DNA of 58,293 nt from Burkholderia sp. Bp8992 (GTDB taxonomy: Bacteria > Pseudomonadota > Gammaproteobacteria > Burkholderiales > Burkholderiaceae). Location: NCBI RefSeq assembly GCF_003853705.1, contig NZ_QTQI01000037.1, positions 1-58,293 on the forward strand, read 5' to 3'. Below the pieces are notes generated by a model. That model worked only from the letters and a program-made list of their open reading frames with translations. It made no database searches and was not told where the DNA came from. Below are positions 1 through 8,799 of this stretch, in pieces (within the stretch, counting starts at the first letter, position 1; each line of letters begins with the position of its first letter). The position numbers and the translations under genes were made by a program.

Positions 1-107
1 AGCTCGCTTCCATCAAGCGCCCACACTTATCGGCTGTTAATTTTTAAAGAGCATTTCTGCGAGAAACTCCGTGTTTCCCAGCAGCGCTGCGTTTTCAGCA
101 GCAGAGA
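1..107 (-). other. rRNA operon leader with boxA antitermination site (16S off the left edge)
   Basis: Read on the minus strand, positions 53-44 spell TGCTCTTTAA, the core of the boxA antitermination signal of rRNA operons. The bases that follow, AAAATTAACAGCC, also look like a betaproteobacterial pre-16S leader. The leader starts near 107, from the promoter at 114-142, and leaves the window at position 1, so the 16S gene must lie further left. The boxA match is direct; the assignment to 16S rests on family knowledge. Confidence 0.75.
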
Positions 108-113
108 AGCGAG

Positions 114-142
114 ATTATGAACCGTGTTTCGCTGCTCGTCAA
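114..142 (-). promoter_or_regulatory. rRNA operon promoter
   Basis: On the minus strand there is TTGACG (142-137), a 17-base spacer and CATAAT (119-114). An A/T-rich stretch with an A5 tract lies just upstream of the -35 (about 143-160) and could act as an UP element. Its position about 60 bases upstream of boxA fits an rrn promoter. No experimental start is known; transcription would begin near 107. Confidence 0.65.
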
Positions 143-328
143 CAACTTTTTACATCACATCGTTGCGACTGCGGGGCTCAACTTCCGTACCGCCGAGGCT
201 GCTATTACCGAGCCCCAACAGCACTGCTTCCCTTCCTCCCGCGCCGCGTTTCCGTTAGCGCGAAAGAGGCGTGATTCTATGCACCTCGCGCCATTCCCGC
301 AAGCCCTTTTGTGAAGAAATTTGAAAAA

Positions 329-354
329 GCCCCGTGCGCTGCCGCGCACGGGGC
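329..354 (-). terminator. Terminator of the SGNH hydrolase gene
   Basis: An 11-bp perfect stem (329-339 with 344-354) has a 4-base loop. On the minus strand it is followed by a T5 run (328-324). It lies about 77 bases past the stop of the leftward gene at 431. Confidence 0.8.
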
Positions 355-430
355 TTGGGGCTCGACGGACCACGTCACGCCGCAGACTTCGACGCCGCCG
401 GCAACGCTGCCTTCTATATATAGAGGCGCA

Positions 431-1696
431 TCACTTGCCGCCCACGGCAGCCTGCAGCTGCTCGAACGGCACCGCGTCGGCCATTGCCGTGTAGCCCGCG
501 TCGCTCGGGTGGATACCGTCGCCGCTATCGTATCGGCGCTGCAGCACGCTCGGGCGCGCCGGATCGCGCAGCACCGCGTCGAAGTCGACCACGCCGTCGA
601 ACCCGCCACCGCTCCGGATCCACCGGTTCACTTCGAGCCGGATCGCCTCGCGCCCGGCCGGCAACGCGGCCGGCGTGAGCGTCGCGCCGTAGACCTTCAC
701 GCCCCGGCGATGCGCGGCCTCGATCAGCCGGCGATAGCCGTCGATCAGCGATGCAGCCGTGACCTGCGTGTGCGGGTGGTCGCAATCGAGCCCCGCACGC
801 GGCGGCATCGCCGCGAAGTTGATGTCGTTGATCCCGATCAGCACCACCACCGCCTTCACGCCCGCACGCGACAGCGCATCGCGCTCGAACCGCGAGGCCA
901 GCGACGTGCCGTAGCACGCCGAATCGCTGAGCAGCCGGTTCCCGCTGATACCCAGATTCACGACGCCCACCGAATCGGCACCCGACGCCGCCAGCCGGCG
1001 CGCGAGCGCATCGGGCCAGCGGCGGTTCCGGTTCACGCTGGAGCGCAGCCCGTCGGTGATCGAATCGCCGATCGCCGCGACGCTGGCGCGCGCCGTGCCG
1101 GCCTCGACAGCCAGCTCGGTCACCCATGCATATTGGGTAAAACGGGTGCGGAACGCGGCAGCGCCCGGATCATTCACGTGATCGCCCGGCGCCGACACAT
1201 AGTTGAACTGGTTCGATACGCGGTGCCAGACAGTCATTCGCTGGTTCGCCCCCATCTGGAGGCTGATCGCATAGGGCTGCGCGGACATCACGTCGATGGC
1301 CACCGGATCGCTTTCCAGTTCCTGGCCCGGCGCGAGCGTCACCGACGGCTTGCCGCCGAACCGGACCGGCACGGCCGCGCCGCCGGCGAGCGCCGCGCCC
1401 TCACCGGCGCGCGCGAGGCTCGCGGCCTCGACGACCAGCGGCGCGCTGCCGTAGGCATTGCTCACGTGAATCCTTGCGGCACGCCCCGACACCGTCGGAT
1501 ACACGATCTGGCGCACGGTCCGCCCGGCCACGTCGGGCGCGCGGTAAAGCGGCGGCGGCGCGGCAAGGTCGGGAATCGGCTGCAGCGCCGTTGCCCACGC
1601 GGCAACCCATCCGGCCGGCGCGGCCGACGCCGCGAGCGGCGACACGAAAACGGCCGCACCCAGCATGGCCGCGGCGAAACTGCTTCGGAATGACAT
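431..1696 (-). CDS. Secreted SGNH/GDSL hydrolase
   Basis: Likely an exported esterase or acetylhydrolase of the SGNH fold; substrate unknown. From the chosen start the protein has 421 residues. A signal peptide ends in an A-S-A-A-P stretch near residue 26, so it should act in the periplasm or outside. Block I is GDSITDG with the nucleophile Ser at about 212, block III is GIND with Asn at about 290, and block V is D-G-I-H with Asp 393 and His 396. The roughly 180-residue domain before GDS is longer than in minimal esterases and may be a carbohydrate-binding or jelly-roll module (inference). I chose ATG 1696 because GAGG lies 9 bases upstream; an ATG at 1711 in frame has no ribosome site. It is single, with its own terminator, divergent from paaA. 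Confidence 0.85.
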   Translation of the reverse strand: MSFRSSFAAAMLGAAVFVSPLAASAAPAGWVAAWATALQPIPDLAAPPPLYRAPDVAGRTVRQIVYPTVSGRAARIHVSNAYGSAPLVVEAASLARAGEGAALAGGAAVPVRFGGKPSVTLAPGQELESDPVAIDVMSAQPYAISLQMGANQRMTVWHRVSNQFNYVSAPGDHVNDPGAAAFRTRFTQYAWVTELAVEAGTARASVAAIGDSITDGLRSSVNRNRRWPDALARRLAASGADSVGVVNLGISGNRLLSDSACYGTSLASRFERDALSRAGVKAVVVLIGINDINFAAMPPRAGLDCDHPHTQVTAASLIDGYRRLIEAAHRRGVKVYGATLTPAALPAGREAIRLEVNRWIRSGGGFDGVVDFDAVLRDPARPSVLQRRYDSGDGIHPSDAGYTAMADAVPFEQLQAAVGGK

Positions 1697-1835
1697 CGGC
1701 AAAATCCTCATCGGAAAGCGGGCATTGTGCCGCAGAAGGCACGCGACTCACGTGCGGGACCGCGCTCGCACCATCGGATCACGCCCCGACGTCCCTCGTT
1801 TACCCGAGTCTCGCCGCAAATGCGCAAGAAATTTA

Positions 1836-1863
1836 TTAACCGACCGGTCGGTTGGTTTATACT
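1836..1863 (+). promoter_or_regulatory. paaA promoter with PaaR-type operator
   Basis: A perfect 16-bp palindrome, AACCGACCGGTCGGTT, spans 1838-1853. It sits between a -35-like TTAACC (1836-1841) and a -10 TATACT (1858-1863), spacer 16. A repressor bound there would block RNA polymerase. A conserved palindrome of this kind upstream of paa genes is known in Burkholderia cenocepacia, where PaaR is the TetR-type repressor and phenylacetyl-CoA the likely signal. The regulator gene is at 6688-7293. Confidence 0.8.
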
Positions 1864-1895
1864 TCGCACACATTCAACCGGACGAGAGCCTCGCC

Positions 1896-2894
1896 ATGTA
1901 CACGCAATCCCTCGACATCCCCGGCAACGTCGCGCCGCTCGACGCCGCAGCCGAGTCGCCCGAGCAGGCGCGGTTCGATGCGGTGATGGCGGCCGACGGC
2001 AAGATCGAACCGCAGGACTGGATGCCCGACGCCTATCGCAAGACGCTGGTGCGCCAGATTTCGCAGCACGCGCACTCGGAAGTCGTCGGCATGCTGCCGG
2101 AAGGCAACTGGATCTCGCGCGCGCCGAGCCTGAAGCGCAAGGCGATCCTGCTCGCGAAGGTCCAGGACGAAGCCGGCCACGGCCTCTATCTGTACAGCGC
2201 GGCCGAAACGCTCGGCGTGTCGCGCGATTCGCTGATCGACGCACTGCACGCCGGCAAGGCGAAATATTCGAGCATCTTCAACTATCCGACGCCGACCTGG
2301 GCCGACGTCGGCGTGATCGGCTGGCTCGTCGACGGCGCCGCGATCATGAACCAGATCCCGCTGTGCCGCTGCACGTACGGCCCGTATGCACGCGCGATGA
2401 TCCGCGTGTGCAAGGAAGAGTCGTTCCACCAGCGCCAGGGTTTCGATGCGCTGCTGTCGATGATGAAGGGCACCGACGCGCAGCGCGCAATGGTCCAGCA
2501 GGCCGTCGACCGCTGGTGGTGGCCGGTGCTGATGATGTTCGGCCCGAGCGACGCCGATTCGGTCCACAGCAGCCAGTCCGCGAAATGGGGCATCAAGCGG
2601 ATCTCGAACGACGACCTGCGCCAGAAATTCGTCGACGCGACGGTCGACCAGGCGAAGGTGCTCGGCGTGACGCTGCCCGACCCCGACCTGAAATGGAACG
2701 AAGCGCGCGGCCATCACGACTACGGCACGATCGACTGGGACGAATTCTGGCGCGTGGTTAACGGCGACGGCCCGTGCAACAAGGAGCGCCTCGCGACCCG
2801 CGTGAAAGCGCACGACGACGGCGCCTGGGTGCGCGAAGCTGCGCTCGCGCACGAAGCAAAGCGCCGCGCCCGCGCCGAACAGCACGCCGCCTGA
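1896..2894 (+). CDS. paaA: Phenylacetyl-CoA epoxidase catalytic subunit PaaA
   Basis: Catalytic diiron subunit of the PaaABCE monooxygenase, which turns phenylacetyl-CoA into its 1,2-epoxide in the cytoplasm. The 332-residue length is normal. The carboxylate-bridged diiron ligands are visible: Glu62, the E-A-G-H motif (Glu92, His95) and the E-S-F-H motif (Glu175, His178). The frame is open upstream to 1665, but ATG 1896 begins the conserved protein and lies just below the promoter/operator. First gene of paaABCDE; paaB follows after 36 bases. Expression should be held off by PaaR until phenylacetyl-CoA builds up (known for the family). The downstream paa genes (paaG, paaZ, paaK, paaHIJ) are not in this window, as expected for Burkholderia, where the pathway is split. 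Confidence 0.97.
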   Translation: MYTQSLDIPGNVAPLDAAAESPEQARFDAVMAADGKIEPQDWMPDAYRKTLVRQISQHAHSEVVGMLPEGNWISRAPSLKRKAILLAKVQDEAGHGLYLYSAAETLGVSRDSLIDALHAGKAKYSSIFNYPTPTWADVGVIGWLVDGAAIMNQIPLCRCTYGPYARAMIRVCKEESFHQRQGFDALLSMMKGTDAQRAMVQQAVDRWWWPVLMMFGPSDADSVHSSQSAKWGIKRISNDDLRQKFVDATVDQAKVLGVTLPDPDLKWNEARGHHDYGTIDWDEFWRVVNGDGPCNKERLATRVKAHDDGAWVREAALAHEAKRRARAEQHAA

Positions 2895-2930
2895 GCGGCA
2901 ACACTCGAATTCAGGAATCAGGAGAAAGCG

Positions 2931-3215
2931 ATGAACAAGGAATGGCCGATCTGGGAAGTGTTCGTGCGCAGCAAGCAGGGCCTCGACCACAAGCATTGCG
3001 GCAGCCTGCACGCCGCCGACGCGACGATGGCGCTGCGCATGGCGCGCGACGTCTACACGCGCCGCCAGGAAGGCGTGAGCATCTGGGTGGTGCCGTCGTC
3101 GGCGATCACCGCGTCGGACCCGAGCGAGAAGGCCGAGCTGTTCGAACCGGCAGGCGACAAGATCTACCGTCACCCGACGTTCTACACGCTGCCCGACGAA
3201 GTCAACCACATGTAA
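2931..3215 (+). CDS. paaB: Phenylacetyl-CoA epoxidase subunit PaaB
   Basis: Small 94-residue subunit, the usual size. PaaB bridges PaaAC units and is needed for full epoxidase assembly and activity; it carries no cofactor. It begins MNKEWPIWEVF, as is typical, with an AGGAGA site 6-11 bases before ATG 2931. It stands between paaA and paaC, with 10 bases to paaC, in the conserved order of the operon. Confidence 0.96.
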   Translation: MNKEWPIWEVFVRSKQGLDHKHCGSLHAADATMALRMARDVYTRRQEGVSIWVVPSSAITASDPSEKAELFEPAGDKIYRHPTFYTLPDEVNHM

Positions 3216-3225
3216 CGCCCGCGCC

Positions 3226-4029
3226 ATGACGATCACGCCCGAACACCTCTCCTACGTGCTGCGCCTCGCCGACAACGCGCTGATCCTCGGTCAGCGCAAC
3301 GCCGAATGGTGCGGCCACGGCCCGATCCTCGAGGAAGACATCGCGCTCACCAACATGAGCCTCGACCTCATCGGCCAGGCACGCATGCTGTATACGCACG
3401 CGGCCGAGCTCGAGCGCCAGCTCAACGGCGCGACGAAGACCGAGGACGATTACGCGTACTTCCGGACCGAGCGCGAATTCGCGAACTTCACGCTCGCCGA
3501 GCTGCCGCATTACGGCCCGGTCTCCGGCACCGCACACGCCGACAAGGACTATGCGGTGACGATCGTGCGCAACTTCCTGTACGCGACGCTGATGCTGCAC
3601 GTCTGGAGCGCGCTGGAAACGTCGGCCGACACGCAGCTCGCCGCGATCGCCGCGAAATCGGTGAAGGAAACCCGCTATCACGTCCAGCACGCGCGCGAGT
3701 GGCTCGTGCGCCTGGGCGACGGCACCGACGCGTCGCACCGCCGCGCGCAGGATGCGCTCGACTACCTGATGCCGTATACGCGTGAATTCTTCGCGGCCGA
3801 TGCGATCGACGACGCAATCGCCGCCCCGGGCATCGGCCCGGCGCCGGCCGCGCTCGAAGCCGCGTGGCGCGCGGACGTGGACGATGCGCTCGCCGAGGCG
3901 ACGCTCACGCTGCCCGCGCCCGTGAAGCACGTGACGACCGGCAAGCAGGGCGAGCACTCGGAGCACATGGGCTACCTGCTTGCCGAAATGCAGAGCCTCG
4001 CGCGCCAGCATCCCGGCGCGACCTGGTAA
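3226..4029 (+). CDS. paaC: Phenylacetyl-CoA epoxidase structural subunit PaaC
   Basis: 267-residue ferritin-like helical subunit that pairs with PaaA; related in fold but without a working diiron site. Known role: scaffold of the PaaAC heterodimer. The N-terminus (MTITPEHLSYVLRLADNALILGQRNAEW) carries the family's conserved W-C-G-H-G-P-I-L-E-E-D pattern near residues 27-37. Fourth-frame overlap is absent; the gene follows paaB by 10 bases and paaD follows after 25. Confidence 0.95.
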   Translation: MTITPEHLSYVLRLADNALILGQRNAEWCGHGPILEEDIALTNMSLDLIGQARMLYTHAAELERQLNGATKTEDDYAYFRTEREFANFTLAELPHYGPVSGTAHADKDYAVTIVRNFLYATLMLHVWSALETSADTQLAAIAAKSVKETRYHVQHAREWLVRLGDGTDASHRRAQDALDYLMPYTREFFAADAIDDAIAAPGIGPAPAALEAAWRADVDDALAEATLTLPAPVKHVTTGKQGEHSEHMGYLLAEMQSLARQHPGATW

Positions 4030-4054
4030 CCGGCCCACGCCACGGAGCCCGACG

Positions 4055-4627
4055 ATGTCCGTCCAGACCGCTACCCCTGCCCACGCCATACCCGCCGCAC
4101 CCGCCGCGCACTACGACGATCCGCTGCTCGCTCGCGCGTGGGACGTGCTGGAAGCCGTGCCCGATCCCGAGATCCCGGTCGTGTCGATCCGCGAGCTCGG
4201 CATCCTGCGCGACGTCCGCCGCGCGGACGACGGCCAGCTCGAAGTCGTCATCACGCCAACCTACTCGGGCTGCCCGGCCATGTCGCAGATCGCCGAGGAC
4301 ATCGCCGCCGCGCTGCAGGCCGCCGACCTGCCGCCGCACCGGATCGAGACGGTGCTCGCGCCCGCCTGGACGACCGACTGGATCACGCAGGAAGCGCGCG
4401 ACAAGCTGCGGGCGTACGGCATCGCGCCGCCGGTCGGCCAGTGCGGCAGCAGCGCGCCGCGGGAGAACGTCGTGCGCTTCGTGCCGCGGCCGGTCGCGGC
4501 GCCCACCTGCCCGCGCTGCGGCTCCGCCCGCACCGAGCGTCTCGCGCAATTCGCGTCCACGGCCTGCAAGGCGCTGTATCGCTGCGTCGACTGCCGCGAA
4601 CCCTTCGACTACTTCAAACCCTACTGA
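4055..4627 (+). CDS. paaD: Phenylacetate degradation protein PaaD (DUF59/MIP18 family)
   Basis: 190-residue protein with an N-terminal DUF59 domain (about 25-110; P-D-P-E-I-P near residue 36) and a C-terminal metal-binding module with Cys152, Cys155, Cys171, Cys177 and Cys180. DUF59 proteins help insert iron-sulfur clusters; PaaD is thought to mature the cluster of PaaE or the diiron site (family knowledge, mechanism unsettled). Start ATG 4055 follows CGGAGCCC; an in-frame start at 3980 would lie inside paaC and is not needed. Two bases separate its stop from the paaE start, so translation is probably coupled. Confidence 0.94.
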   Translation: MSVQTATPAHAIPAAPAAHYDDPLLARAWDVLEAVPDPEIPVVSIRELGILRDVRRADDGQLEVVITPTYSGCPAMSQIAEDIAAALQAADLPPHRIETVLAPAWTTDWITQEARDKLRAYGIAPPVGQCGSSAPRENVVRFVPRPVAAPTCPRCGSARTERLAQFASTACKALYRCVDCREPFDYFKPY

Positions 4628-4629
4628 AT

Positions 4630-5718
4630 ATGGCGACCCCGCAATTTCATCCGCTGCGTATCCGCGACGTGCGGCCCGAGACCGCCGACGCCGTAACGGT
4701 CTCCTTCGACGTGCCGCCCGAGCTGCGCGACGCGTACCGCTTCACGCAGGGCCAGTTCGTCACGCTGAAGACCCACATCGACGGCGAGGAAACGCGCCGC
4801 TCGTATTCGATCTGCGTCGGCACGACGGACTACGACCGTGACGGCGAACTGCGCATCGGCATCAAGCGCGTGCGCGGCGGCCGCTTCTCGAACTTCGCGT
4901 TCGACACGCTGAAGCCCGGCCACACGATCGACGTGATGACGCCGGACGGCCGCTTCTTCACGCACCTGAACGCCGACCACGGCAAGCAGTACGTCGCGTT
5001 TTCCGGCGGCTCGGGGATCACGCCGGTGCTCGCGATCGTGAAGACGACGCTCGAACTCGAGCCGCGCAGCACGTTCACGCTGATCTACGGGAACCGCAGC
5101 GTCGACGCGATCATGTTCGCCGAGGAGCTCGAGGACCTGAAGAACCGCTACATGAACCGCTTCGTCCTGTATCACGTGCTGTCGGACGACATCCAGGACG
5201 TCGAACTGTTCAACGGCGTGCTCGACCAGGCGAAATGCGCGGAATTCCTCGACACGCTGACGCCGGCCGACGCGATCGACGAAGCGTTCATTTGCGGCCC
5301 GGCGCCGATGATGGACGCGGCCGAAGCCGCGCTGAAGGCGGCCGGCGTGCCGCAGGCGAAGGTGCATGTCGAGCGCTTCGGCACGCCGCTGCCGCAAGCG
5401 GGCACGCCGGTCGTCGAAATTACCGACCAGACGCCGGCCGCCGACCTCGAAATCGTGCTCGACGGCAAGAAGCGCAAGCTGCGCCTGCCGTACCAGGGCG
5501 TGAGCCTGCTCGACGTCGGCCTGCGCGCGGGCCTCGCGCTGCCGTATGCGTGCAAGGGCGGCGTGTGCTGCACGTGCCGCGCGAAGGTGATCGAGGGCGA
5601 GGTGCGGATGGAGAAGAACTACACGCTCGAGGAACACGAAGTGAAGGACGGATTCGTGCTCACGTGCCAGTGCCACCCGATCAGCGACAAGGTCGTCGTG
5701 AGCTACGACGAGCGCTGA
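4630..5718 (+). CDS. paaE: Phenylacetyl-CoA epoxidase reductase PaaE
   Basis: 362-residue NADPH-dependent electron donor to the PaaAC diiron centre. N-terminal ferredoxin-NADP reductase module: FAD motif R-R-S-Y-S near residue 58 and nucleotide motif GGSGITPV near 134. C-terminal plant-type [2Fe-2S] domain with Cys308, Cys313, Cys316 and Cys346. The start codon is 2 bases after the paaD stop. It closes the operon; a strong hairpin terminator follows at 5781. Confidence 0.96.
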   Translation: MATPQFHPLRIRDVRPETADAVTVSFDVPPELRDAYRFTQGQFVTLKTHIDGEETRRSYSICVGTTDYDRDGELRIGIKRVRGGRFSNFAFDTLKPGHTIDVMTPDGRFFTHLNADHGKQYVAFSGGSGITPVLAIVKTTLELEPRSTFTLIYGNRSVDAIMFAEELEDLKNRYMNRFVLYHVLSDDIQDVELFNGVLDQAKCAEFLDTLTPADAIDEAFICGPAPMMDAAEAALKAAGVPQAKVHVERFGTPLPQAGTPVVEITDQTPAADLEIVLDGKKRKLRLPYQGVSLLDVGLRAGLALPYACKGGVCCTCRAKVIEGEVRMEKNYTLEEHEVKDGFVLTCQCHPISDKVVVSYDER

Positions 5719-5780
5719 GCGGCGTTGCGTCGCGGCGCCGGACGGTTTCTCGCCGTCACACATCTCGCTTACACTAGGGG

Positions 5781-5830
5781 CCGCCGGCCGGCTGGACATC
5801 GCAACGTCCGCCCGGCCGGCGGTTTTCTTT
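5781..5830 (+). terminator. Terminator after paaABCDE
   Basis: An 11-bp GC-rich perfect stem (5781-5791 with 5812-5822) encloses a loop that has its own GGAC/GTCC pairing and is followed by TTTTCTTTTG. It ends the paa operon about 60 bases after paaE. A -10-like TACACT at 5770-5775 just before it means the hairpin could also sit in the leader of the next gene. Confidence 0.75.
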
Positions 5831-5846
5831 TGTTGACGACAGGCCG

Positions 5847-6671
5847 ATGAGTACCATTCATGTGATTCAGGGCGGCACCGCCGCCGCGTCGCTGCGCGAG
5901 GCACTCGCGCAAGCCGGGCGCGACGAGCGCGTCGTCGGATTGCTCGACGATCTCGGCGTCGGACCGCTCAAGGGCGCCGACGAGACGCCCGACACGCGCG
6001 CCGCCTTCTGGCACCACGTGCTCGGCGACCAGATCCCCGACTGGAACGCGGAAATCGAGGGCGAGTTCGCGCGTCTCGACCAGCTCGCAATGGATACGGG
6101 CCAGGTGGTCGTGTGGCACGCGCCGAGCGTCGGCGACAAGCTGTTGCTGCGCCGCGTCGCCTACCACCTGCGCAACGTGCCGCAGCGCCTGAACGAGGTG
6201 CGGCTGTCGGCCGCCGATTTCGACTCGGCGCAGCGCACGGCGCTGTCGCGTGCCGACCAGGCCTGCTCGACCGGGATGTTCTCGCCGGCGGAGCTGGCAC
6301 GCAAACGCCCGGTGGCCGCGCCGATCTCGGTGCTGCGGATCGGCCGCCTGGCACTCGAATGGCAGGAGGCGAAACACCTGAACGCCGAACTGCGCTACTG
6401 GATCAGCAACACGATCAAGAGCGGCCACTACGCCGATCTCGACGCGCTGATCGTCTCGCGCGCGGAAGCCGACTGGCTGCCCGCGCGACGCCTCGTCGGC
6501 AGCATCATGGCCGCCGCCGACCGCGGCGGGCTGTTCGTCAGCGATTCGATCGCCTGGTGGCGCTGCCGCGAGCTCGCGGCAGCCGGCCGGCTCGAGCTGC
6601 AGGACGACGCGCCCGACGCCCTCTCTTCCACGCAGGTGCGCGCGGCCCGCACGGCGCTCGCGCACCGCTAA
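5847..6671 (+). CDS. DUF1835 domain protein between paaE and paaR
   Basis: 274-residue cytoplasmic protein. The N-terminal third (MSTIHVIQGGTAAASLREAL, then V-G-L-L-D-D-L-G-V-G-P-L) matches my memory of DUF1835, and the C-terminal third (S-T-Q-V-R-A-A-R) of DUF3658. No catalytic motif I can name. DUF1835 proteins often lie beside regulators; function is unknown. It lies 16 bases upstream of paaR, so the two are probably one transcript, which makes a role in tuning phenylacetate control worth considering (inference). The start at 5847 gives the conserved N-terminus but has only a weak ribosome site. Confidence 0.75.
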   Translation: MSTIHVIQGGTAAASLREALAQAGRDERVVGLLDDLGVGPLKGADETPDTRAAFWHHVLGDQIPDWNAEIEGEFARLDQLAMDTGQVVVWHAPSVGDKLLLRRVAYHLRNVPQRLNEVRLSAADFDSAQRTALSRADQACSTGMFSPAELARKRPVAAPISVLRIGRLALEWQEAKHLNAELRYWISNTIKSGHYADLDALIVSRAEADWLPARRLVGSIMAAADRGGLFVSDSIAWWRCRELAAAGRLELQDDAPDALSSTQVRAARTALAHR

Positions 6672-6687
6672 TCTTTCGCATTCGACC

Positions 6688-7293
6688 ATGGCCCGTACCC
6701 GAGCGCCCGACCACGAATCCCAGCGCGAGCAGATCCTCGATCTGGCCGCCGAGAAATTCGCGCAGACGAGCTACCCGAGCACGTCGATGTCCGATCTCGC
6801 GACCGCGAGCGGCACGTCGAAGGCACGCCTCTATCACTATTACGAGAGCAAGGAAGCGATCCTGTTCGACCTGCTCGACCGCTACACCAAACGGCTGATG
6901 CTGATCATCGCCGAGGTCGAAGGCGCGAGCCAGCGGCGCGGCCTCAGCGAGCGCGACGCGTTCGCCGAGCTCGTGCGCGCGTTCCTCGCGGAATACGAGA
7001 CGTCGCACAGCCGGCACGTCGCGCTGCTCAACGACGTGAAGTATCTCGAGGACGCGCAGCGCGAAATCGTGCTCGACCGCCAGCGCGACATCGTTGCGGC
7101 ATTCACGCGCCAGCTTGCGCGCGCGTACCCGGACCGCATCTCGAAGGAAAACCAGACATCGGTGACGATGATGGTGTTCGGGATGATCAACTGGACGTTC
7201 ACGTGGCTGAAGCCGGGCGGCCGCCTCGGCTACCGCGACTTCGCCGAGCAGGTGATCGACCTGATCGAACGCGGGCTGTCGACGGCAGCCTGA
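6688..7293 (+). CDS. paaR: TetR-family repressor of phenylacetate genes (PaaR)
   Basis: 201-residue TetR-type regulator. The N-terminal helix-turn-helix covers about residues 12-58 (Q-I-L-D-L-A-A-E-K-F-A-Q-T-S-Y, then G-T-S-K-A-R-L-Y-H-Y-Y-E-S-K-E). The C-terminal ligand domain is TetR_C-like. In Burkholderia a TetR protein called PaaR, not the GntR-type PaaX of E. coli, represses paa genes and responds to phenylacetyl-CoA. Its place one gene after paaE, and the perfect palindrome before paaA, support that identity. No copy of the palindrome was seen in front of 5847-6688, so clear autoregulation is not visible. Confidence 0.85.
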   Translation: MARTRAPDHESQREQILDLAAEKFAQTSYPSTSMSDLATASGTSKARLYHYYESKEAILFDLLDRYTKRLMLIIAEVEGASQRRGLSERDAFAELVRAFLAEYETSHSRHVALLNDVKYLEDAQREIVLDRQRDIVAAFTRQLARAYPDRISKENQTSVTMMVFGMINWTFTWLKPGGRLGYRDFAEQVIDLIERGLSTAA

Positions 7294-7528
7294 TTGCCGC
7301 GCAGCAGCATGCGTTGCGCGATGGGTACACTGTGACGGCCTGCCGCGCATTTCATATGATGAATTTTAAATCCGTTCAAAATCAAATAGATACAAAATTA
7401 ACTAAGCGGTTTTAGAATTTCTCCTCGGCACAAACAACGTTAAATACGGGTTTTCCCCAACCCTCGTCGGGTAAAATGCTGTTGCATTGCACAAGCCGCT
7501 TGTGCAGCCACACACTGAGGAACCCACG

Positions 7529-8176
7529 ATGAACACGCAATTCAACGGCCCTGCCGAAGTCGTCGGCACGGTCGGCAGTGCGCCGGTTCTCGTCAGGGAA
7601 CTGGCTTCCAAAGACCGTGAGCAGATGCTCACCCACTTTCTCTCGCTCGACGAAGAGGACCGCCTGCTGCGCTTCGGCCAGATGGTGCCCGACCACGTGA
7701 TCGAGAACTACGTCCGCACGATCGACTTCGGTCGCGACACCGTGTTCGGCGTGTTCGACCACGACCTCGAACTGATCGGCGTCGGCCACCTGGCCTATCT
7801 GCCGGCCGAGGGCGACAAGCGCACGGCCGAGTTCGGCGTGTCGGTGCTCGAAAGCGCACGCGGCCGCGGCGTCGGCTCGAAGCTGTTCGAGCGCGCGGCG
7901 ATCCGCAGCCGCAACACGCGCGTGACGATGCTGTACATGCATTGCCTGTCACGTAACGCGACGATGATGCACATTGCGAAGAAGTCCGGCATGCGGATCG
8001 AGTACGCATACGGCGAAGCCGATGCGTACCTGTCGCTGCCGCCGGCCGACCACTCGACGATCATCGCCGAGATGCTGCAGGAACAGGCCGCGGTGTTCGA
8101 CTACGCGATGAAGCGCCAGGCGCACCGCACGACGAAGTTCATCGAATCGCTGATGCCCGCCGCACTGACGGCGTAA
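7529..8176 (+). CDS. GNAT-family N-acetyltransferase
   Basis: 215-residue predicted acetyl-CoA dependent acetyltransferase. The pyrophosphate-binding motif R-G-R-G-V-G is at about residue 112-117, inside the usual beta4-alpha3 unit. The substrate cannot be told from sequence; the long helical C-terminus (about 170-215) is atypical for the smallest GNATs. Start ATG 7529 has CTGAGG 9 bases upstream, better than the upstream in-frame 7487. It stands alone. The 235-base A/T-rich stretch before it (7294-7528) is markedly poorer in G+C than the genes around it and probably holds its promoter. Confidence 0.8.
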   Translation: MNTQFNGPAEVVGTVGSAPVLVRELASKDREQMLTHFLSLDEEDRLLRFGQMVPDHVIENYVRTIDFGRDTVFGVFDHDLELIGVGHLAYLPAEGDKRTAEFGVSVLESARGRGVGSKLFERAAIRSRNTRVTMLYMHCLSRNATMMHIAKKSGMRIEYAYGEADAYLSLPPADHSTIIAEMLQEQAAVFDYAMKRQAHRTTKFIESLMPAALTA

Positions 8177-8232
8177 CCTCAGCCAGCCGGGCCGCGCCTG
8201 CCGCGCGCCCGGCCCCCACCTTCCCCTGCGCT

Positions 8233-8757
8233 CTAGCGCACCGAACGGATCGGCAACGCCGTCGTCTCCTTGAAGCACTCGAGCGAGAAGCTCGTCTTCA
8301 CGTCAATCACCGACGGGTGATGCAGCAAGTGCTCCTGCACGAAGCGGGAGAAATGCGCCATGTCCTCGACCTGCACGCGCAGCAGGTAATCCATGTCCCC
8401 CGTCATCGCGTGGCACGCGACCACTTCCGGCCAGGTCTGCACGGCCGCGCGGAACAGCTCCGCATGGGTCGCCCCCGCGCGCGCCGACGTCTCGTCGACC
8501 CGCACCGGCGCAAGGCCGCCGCGCTTCTCGAGCCGCACGCTCACGTATGCGAGCAGGTCGAGCCCGAGTTTCTGCGGATTCAGCAGCGCGACATAGCCGG
8601 TGATCACGCCGATCTCCTCGAGCCGCCGGATCCGCCGCAGGCACGGGCTCGGCGACAGGTTCACGCGCTCGGCGATCTCCTGGTTCGACAGGCGCCCGTT
8701 CTCCTGGAGAATCGCGAGAATCCGCCGGTCGATGGCATCCAATTCGGCTTGCGCCAT
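8233..8757 (-). CDS. Lrp/AsnC-family regulator divergent from hpd
   Basis: 174-residue Lrp/AsnC regulator: an N-terminal winged helix-turn-helix (about 1-60, with L-D-A-I-D-R-R-I-L and S-P-C-L-R-R-I) and a C-terminal RAM ligand domain (G-D-M-D-Y-L-L-R-V). Such proteins sense amino acids. Start ATG 8757 is preceded by GGAGGG; the open frame up to 8865 has no better start. It is divergent from 4-hydroxyphenylpyruvate dioxygenase and likely controls that gene, perhaps in answer to Tyr or Phe (inference from position). Confidence 0.88.
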   Translation of the reverse strand: MAQAELDAIDRRILAILQENGRLSNQEIAERVNLSPSPCLRRIRRLEEIGVITGYVALLNPQKLGLDLLAYVSVRLEKRGGLAPVRVDETSARAGATHAELFRAAVQTWPEVVACHAMTGDMDYLLRVQVEDMAHFSRFVQEHLLHHPSVIDVKTSFSLECFKETTALPIRSVR

Positions 8758-8799
8758 CTTCTGCCCTCCAATGATTATTTCGAGACTGGAAATTGCGCC

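Noticed and set aside
1-430. Possible start of the 16S rRNA gene in the window
   Set aside because: Only the promoter and boxA leader are visible. The 16S 5' end must lie left of position 1.
1857-3236. Long open frames antisense to paaA-paaB and similar frames opposite the oxidoreductase (11901-14300) and maeB (14458-16740) genes
   Set aside because: They overlap clear genes on the other strand, are rich in Arg/Ala/His as expected from G/C-rich antisense frames, and match no family.
5770-5830. Attenuator for the DUF1835-paaR message
   Set aside because: The hairpin has a T-run and lies after a -10-like TACACT, but it is at the right distance to end paaABCDE. I keep it as a terminator; a leader role is untested.
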